Shown one piece after another: positions 6,930 through 9,041 of a stretch of 9,041 bases of DNA; within the stretch, counting starts at the first letter, position 1, and every line of letters begins with the position of its first letter. The translations under genes and the position numbers were made by a program. Source of the stretch: Gammaproteobacteria bacterium (GTDB taxonomy: Bacteria > Pseudomonadota > Gammaproteobacteria > BMS3Bbin11); NCBI GenBank assembly GCA_030636465.1, contig DAOVWW010000040.1, positions 1-9,041 of the forward strand, written 5' to 3'. The notes beneath the pieces are model-generated. The model was not told the origin of the DNA. It did not search any database and was given only the letters and a program-made list of their open reading frames with translations.

Positions 6930-8180
6930 CTAATTTCTGCGCAGGCTAATAATAAAATTTGCCCCGCCATGCTGATTATTTTCTGCCCATATGTGCCCAC
7001 CGTGGTTGAGCATAATTTCCTGAGCGATAGGTAGTCCCAGACCCGTACCACCGGACCCATCTTTGGTTTTTGAACTTTGCACAAACTTGTCGAAGACGTG
7101 AAACAGTTCATCCTCGGGGATACCAATACCCTGATCACTGACACAAAGATCCAGGGTAGCAACCGTACCGCTATCACTCTGGCGTCGTCCACGAGCAATG
7201 CTGCCCTCAGACAGAGAGACCGTGATCTGTTTGCCTTCGGCAGTGAACTTGATAGCGTTATTGAGCAGGTTAATGAATACCTGCATCATTTTACTGAAGT
7301 CGAATGCAAGCTCTGTTTTGATGCCATTGAGTTCTATTTTCAATGTCAGGGATTTTGCCTGCAGCTGAGGGCTGATTTCATGACTGGCCATATCAATGAG
7401 GTCCTTGATATCACCAGACTGGATATTAAATACCATCTTGCCGGCTTCCAGCTTGGATAAATCGAGGATACCATTAACCAGCCCCATCAACCTGTCTGCA
7501 CTGCTCTCAGCATATTTCACTGCTTTTTGTGCATCCTCCCAATCTTCTGCATCCGCCTCAGGGTCGTTCATCACCTCTTTAATAATAGTCAGGCCAGATT
7601 TAATCGAGGACATTGGACTCCTGAGCTCATGGCTCATATTGGCGAGGAATTCACTTTTGGCCTGGTTAGCGGCATCAGCCGCTTCACGCAAAATCATCTC
7701 CCTCTGCACCGTGGCGTCGATTTCTTCCAGCATACGAAATGCCCGCAGCCCACCCTTGATTGCCGTTTTCAGTCGTCGGCTACTGAGATCAGCTTTTTCC
7801 AGAAAGTCGTTGATATTGTATTTTTCGAACACTTCCTCTTCATCAAATTGTCCGGCTTGCCCGGTGCGCAGTAAAATACGCACATTGTTGTTACCGAGTT
7901 CATTGCGAATATAGGTAACGACCTGCAGACCGGCATCTTTTGTCTCCATAATGACATCCAGTATGATGACAGCCGTATCAGCATGTTCGGCAATCAGTTG
8001 TTTTGCCTGCGCGCCTGATGAACCGGTGATAATCTCAAGTTTTCGTCCTTCAAAAATAAATTTGCGCAGCAGCCGAACCGAGGCCTGAAGAATGGTCTGG
8101 TCATCATCGACAATGATGACCTTCCACGGATCTTTATCCGCAGTGCTTAACTCATGTGTATTATCTTTTAGAGCATGCAT
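6930..8180 (-). CDS. Receiver-first hybrid histidine kinase
   Basis: The 416-residue cytoplasmic protein has an N-terminal receiver (about 20-150) followed directly by a kinase core, the reverse of the usual hybrid order. The receiver has Asp25-Asp26-Asp27, phosphoacceptor Asp75, Thr106 (LLRTGQ) and Lys129. After Asp75 it reads VIMETKDAGL, so Glu79-Thr80 replaces the common Met-Pro turn; this resembles the receivers of DUF3369-type regulators. A coiled coil (about 150-172) connects to the DHp domain with His184 (ANMSHELRSP), typical of HPK1 kinases. The ATPase domain (about 285-415) has an N-box (INLLNNAIKF), G1 DQGIGIP, F-box FDKF, and G2 GSGGTGLGLP. No membrane span or PAS domain is present. 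Input probably comes from phosphorylation of its receiver by another kinase, perhaps the gene just upstream. Its ATG shares one base with the upstream stop (TAATG), and the Shine-Dalgarno is weak (AGGA 12 nt upstream or GGA 6 nt upstream), which suggests coupled translation. Confidence 0.92.
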   Translation of the reverse strand: MHALKDNTHELSTADKDPWKVIIVDDDQTILQASVRLLRKFIFEGRKLEIITGSSGAQAKQLIAEHADTAVIILDVIMETKDAGLQVVTYIRNELGNNNVRILLRTGQAGQFDEEEVFEKYNINDFLEKADLSSRRLKTAIKGGLRAFRMLEEIDATVQREMILREAADAANQAKSEFLANMSHELRSPMSSIKSGLTIIKEVMNDPEADAEDWEDAQKAVKYAESSADRLMGLVNGILDLSKLEAGKMVFNIQSGDIKDLIDMASHEISPQLQAKSLTLKIELNGIKTELAFDFSKMMQVFINLLNNAIKFTAEGKQITVSLSEGSIARGRRQSDSGTVATLDLCVSDQGIGIPEDELFHVFDKFVQSSKTKDGSGGTGLGLPIAQEIMLNHGGHIWAENNQHGGANFIISLRRN

Positions 8181-9040
8181 TATTTATCCACATCCTGCTG
8201 CAGCGGCAATCGAATATTAAAAGTGCTGCCCACGCCTGGCTCACTCTCCACCTCGATGCTGCCACCATGTTTATCCACCACAGTCGAGTAGACCATTGTC
8301 AAACCCTGGCCAGTACCTTTACCAACCTCTTTAGTGGTAAAGAACGGTTCAAAAATACGCTTCTGAATTTTTTCAGGAATTCCACAACCTGTATCACTAA
8401 TAATTATCTCAGCCCAGTCGCCATCCAGCCGTGTAGTAATTTGGATAACTCCCTTCTTACCACTGTTACCAATAGCATCAGCAATGGCATGAGCTGCATT
8501 GACAATCAGGTTAAGAAACACCTGATTAATCTCGTCTGGCAAACAGGGCACCAGCGGAAGATCGGGAGTGAAGTCTGTCTTCATCTCAGCATGGTATTTC
8601 CACTCGTTGCGGCAGACATCGATAGTGACTTCAATGGCATGATTGATATTGACAGGTATTTTCTCCTTGGTTCCCGGATGGGAGAACTCCTTCATGGCAC
8701 GCACAATTTTGGTAATTCGCCCCAGCCCTTCCTGCGACTGCTCTACTGCTTGAGGAACTTCCTCACGCAGGTATTGCAGATCGATCTCTTCGGTAACACT
8801 CTTCACCTTATCGATCTGCTCTTTGTTTATCACACCATCTTCAGCCATCTGCAGTAAATCCTGATACTGCGTCAGAAGCCGGTTGTAATCCCCGAAGGCC
8901 TCAGATAGAAACTGGGTATTGTCATTGACGAACTGGGTCGGAGTGTTAATCTCATGTGCAATACCAGCAGCAAGCTGACCCACCGCCTCCAGCTTCTGAG
9001 CCTGGCGCAACTGCACCTCCATCAATTGCCGATCCTTTTC
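8180..9040 (-). CDS. Sensor histidine kinase, catalytic core only (N-terminal part outside window)
   Basis: The frame continues without a stop to the right edge; residues before the first ATG (9022) read EKDRQL. That matches the helix preceding the H-box in related kinases, so TTG 9025 and ATG 9022 are internal codons and the sensor part lies beyond the window. The visible part is a complete kinase core: phosphoacceptor His at codon 8956-8954 (GIAHEINTP), N-box LNLIVNAAH, G1 DTGCGIP, F-box FEPFF and G2 GKGTGQGL. It aligns without gaps to the core of the membrane kinase at 3176-5992, about 180 of 273 residues identical by hand count. There is no C-terminal receiver; the gene ends QQDVDK. The stop overlaps the start of the receiver-first hybrid kinase by 1 nt, which makes that protein's receiver a plausible phosphate acceptor. 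Whether this kinase is membrane-bound or soluble cannot be told. Confidence 0.92.
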   Translation of the reverse strand, partial: EKDRQLMEVQLRQAQKLEAVGQLAAGIAHEINTPTQFVNDNTQFLSEAFGDYNRLLTQYQDLLQMAEDGVINKEQIDKVKSVTEEIDLQYLREEVPQAVEQSQEGLGRITKIVRAMKEFSHPGTKEKIPVNINHAIEVTIDVCRNEWKYHAEMKTDFTPDLPLVPCLPDEINQVFLNLIVNAAHAIADAIGNSGKKGVIQITTRLDGDWAEIIISDTGCGIPEKIQKRIFEPFFTTKEVGKGTGQGLTMVYSTVVDKHGGSIEVESEPGVGSTFNIRLPLQQDVDK

Positions 9041-9041
9041 G

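Noticed and set aside
8156..8857. A 233-codon open frame on the plus strand
   Set aside because: It is antisense to a well-conserved kinase core and has no recognisable domain; several similar plus-strand frames over 6015-7914 are rejected for the same reason.
9020..9025. TTG 9025 or ATG 9022 as the true start of the rightmost kinase
   Set aside because: The reading frame stays open to the edge and the preceding residues continue the conserved helix before the H-box, so the gene is cut by the window.

Overview
The window is almost entirely one leftward (minus-strand) run of seven closely packed signal-transduction genes. It meets the 3' end of a rightward gene at the left edge. No mobile element, CRISPR array, tRNA or rRNA gene was seen. 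G+C is moderate, and protein style is proteobacterial: NtrB-like kinase cores, RpfG-type receivers, HDOD and HD-GYP outputs, GGDEF/EAL-type c-di-GMP machinery. A gammaproteobacterium, perhaps marine or sulfur-oxidising, is my best guess; this is an inference from protein style only.

Layout in transcription order (right to left): (1) a histidine kinase whose N-terminal part lies beyond the right edge (8180-9040); (2) a receiver-first hybrid kinase (6930-8180); (3) a receiver joined to an RsbW-like ATPase domain with no histidine-phosphotransfer helix (5997-6914); (4) a large membrane kinase with six membrane spans, three PAS domains and a kinase core closely similar to gene 1 (3176-5992); (5) a receiver-HDOD protein (1937-3151); (6) a receiver fused to a degenerate HD-GYP domain (774-1940); (7) a small receiver with a coiled coil and acidic tail (206-742). 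Junctions range from a 4-nt overlap to a 31-nt gap and most starts have a visible Shine-Dalgarno, so this looks like one operon whose promoter is outside the window. Positions 1-141 hold the end of a rightward EAL-domain gene. The 64-bp convergent gap contains only a weak inverted repeat.

Reading of the locus: the seven minus-strand genes contain three kinase cores and five receivers, but I see no DNA-binding output domain in any of them. The likely outputs are protein-protein control (HDOD, degenerate HD-GYP, RsbW-like ATPase) and c-di-GMP turnover (the neighbouring EAL gene). The two sister kinase cores are about 66% identical by hand alignment, but diverge most in the helical hairpin region that would contact receivers. 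That fits a branched phosphorelay in which two inputs are divided among several non-transcriptional effectors. The best-known analogue of part of this logic is the Shewanella HnoK/HnoB/HnoD nitric-oxide network, in which a degenerate HD-GYP response regulator controls an EAL phosphodiesterase; the link here is inference.
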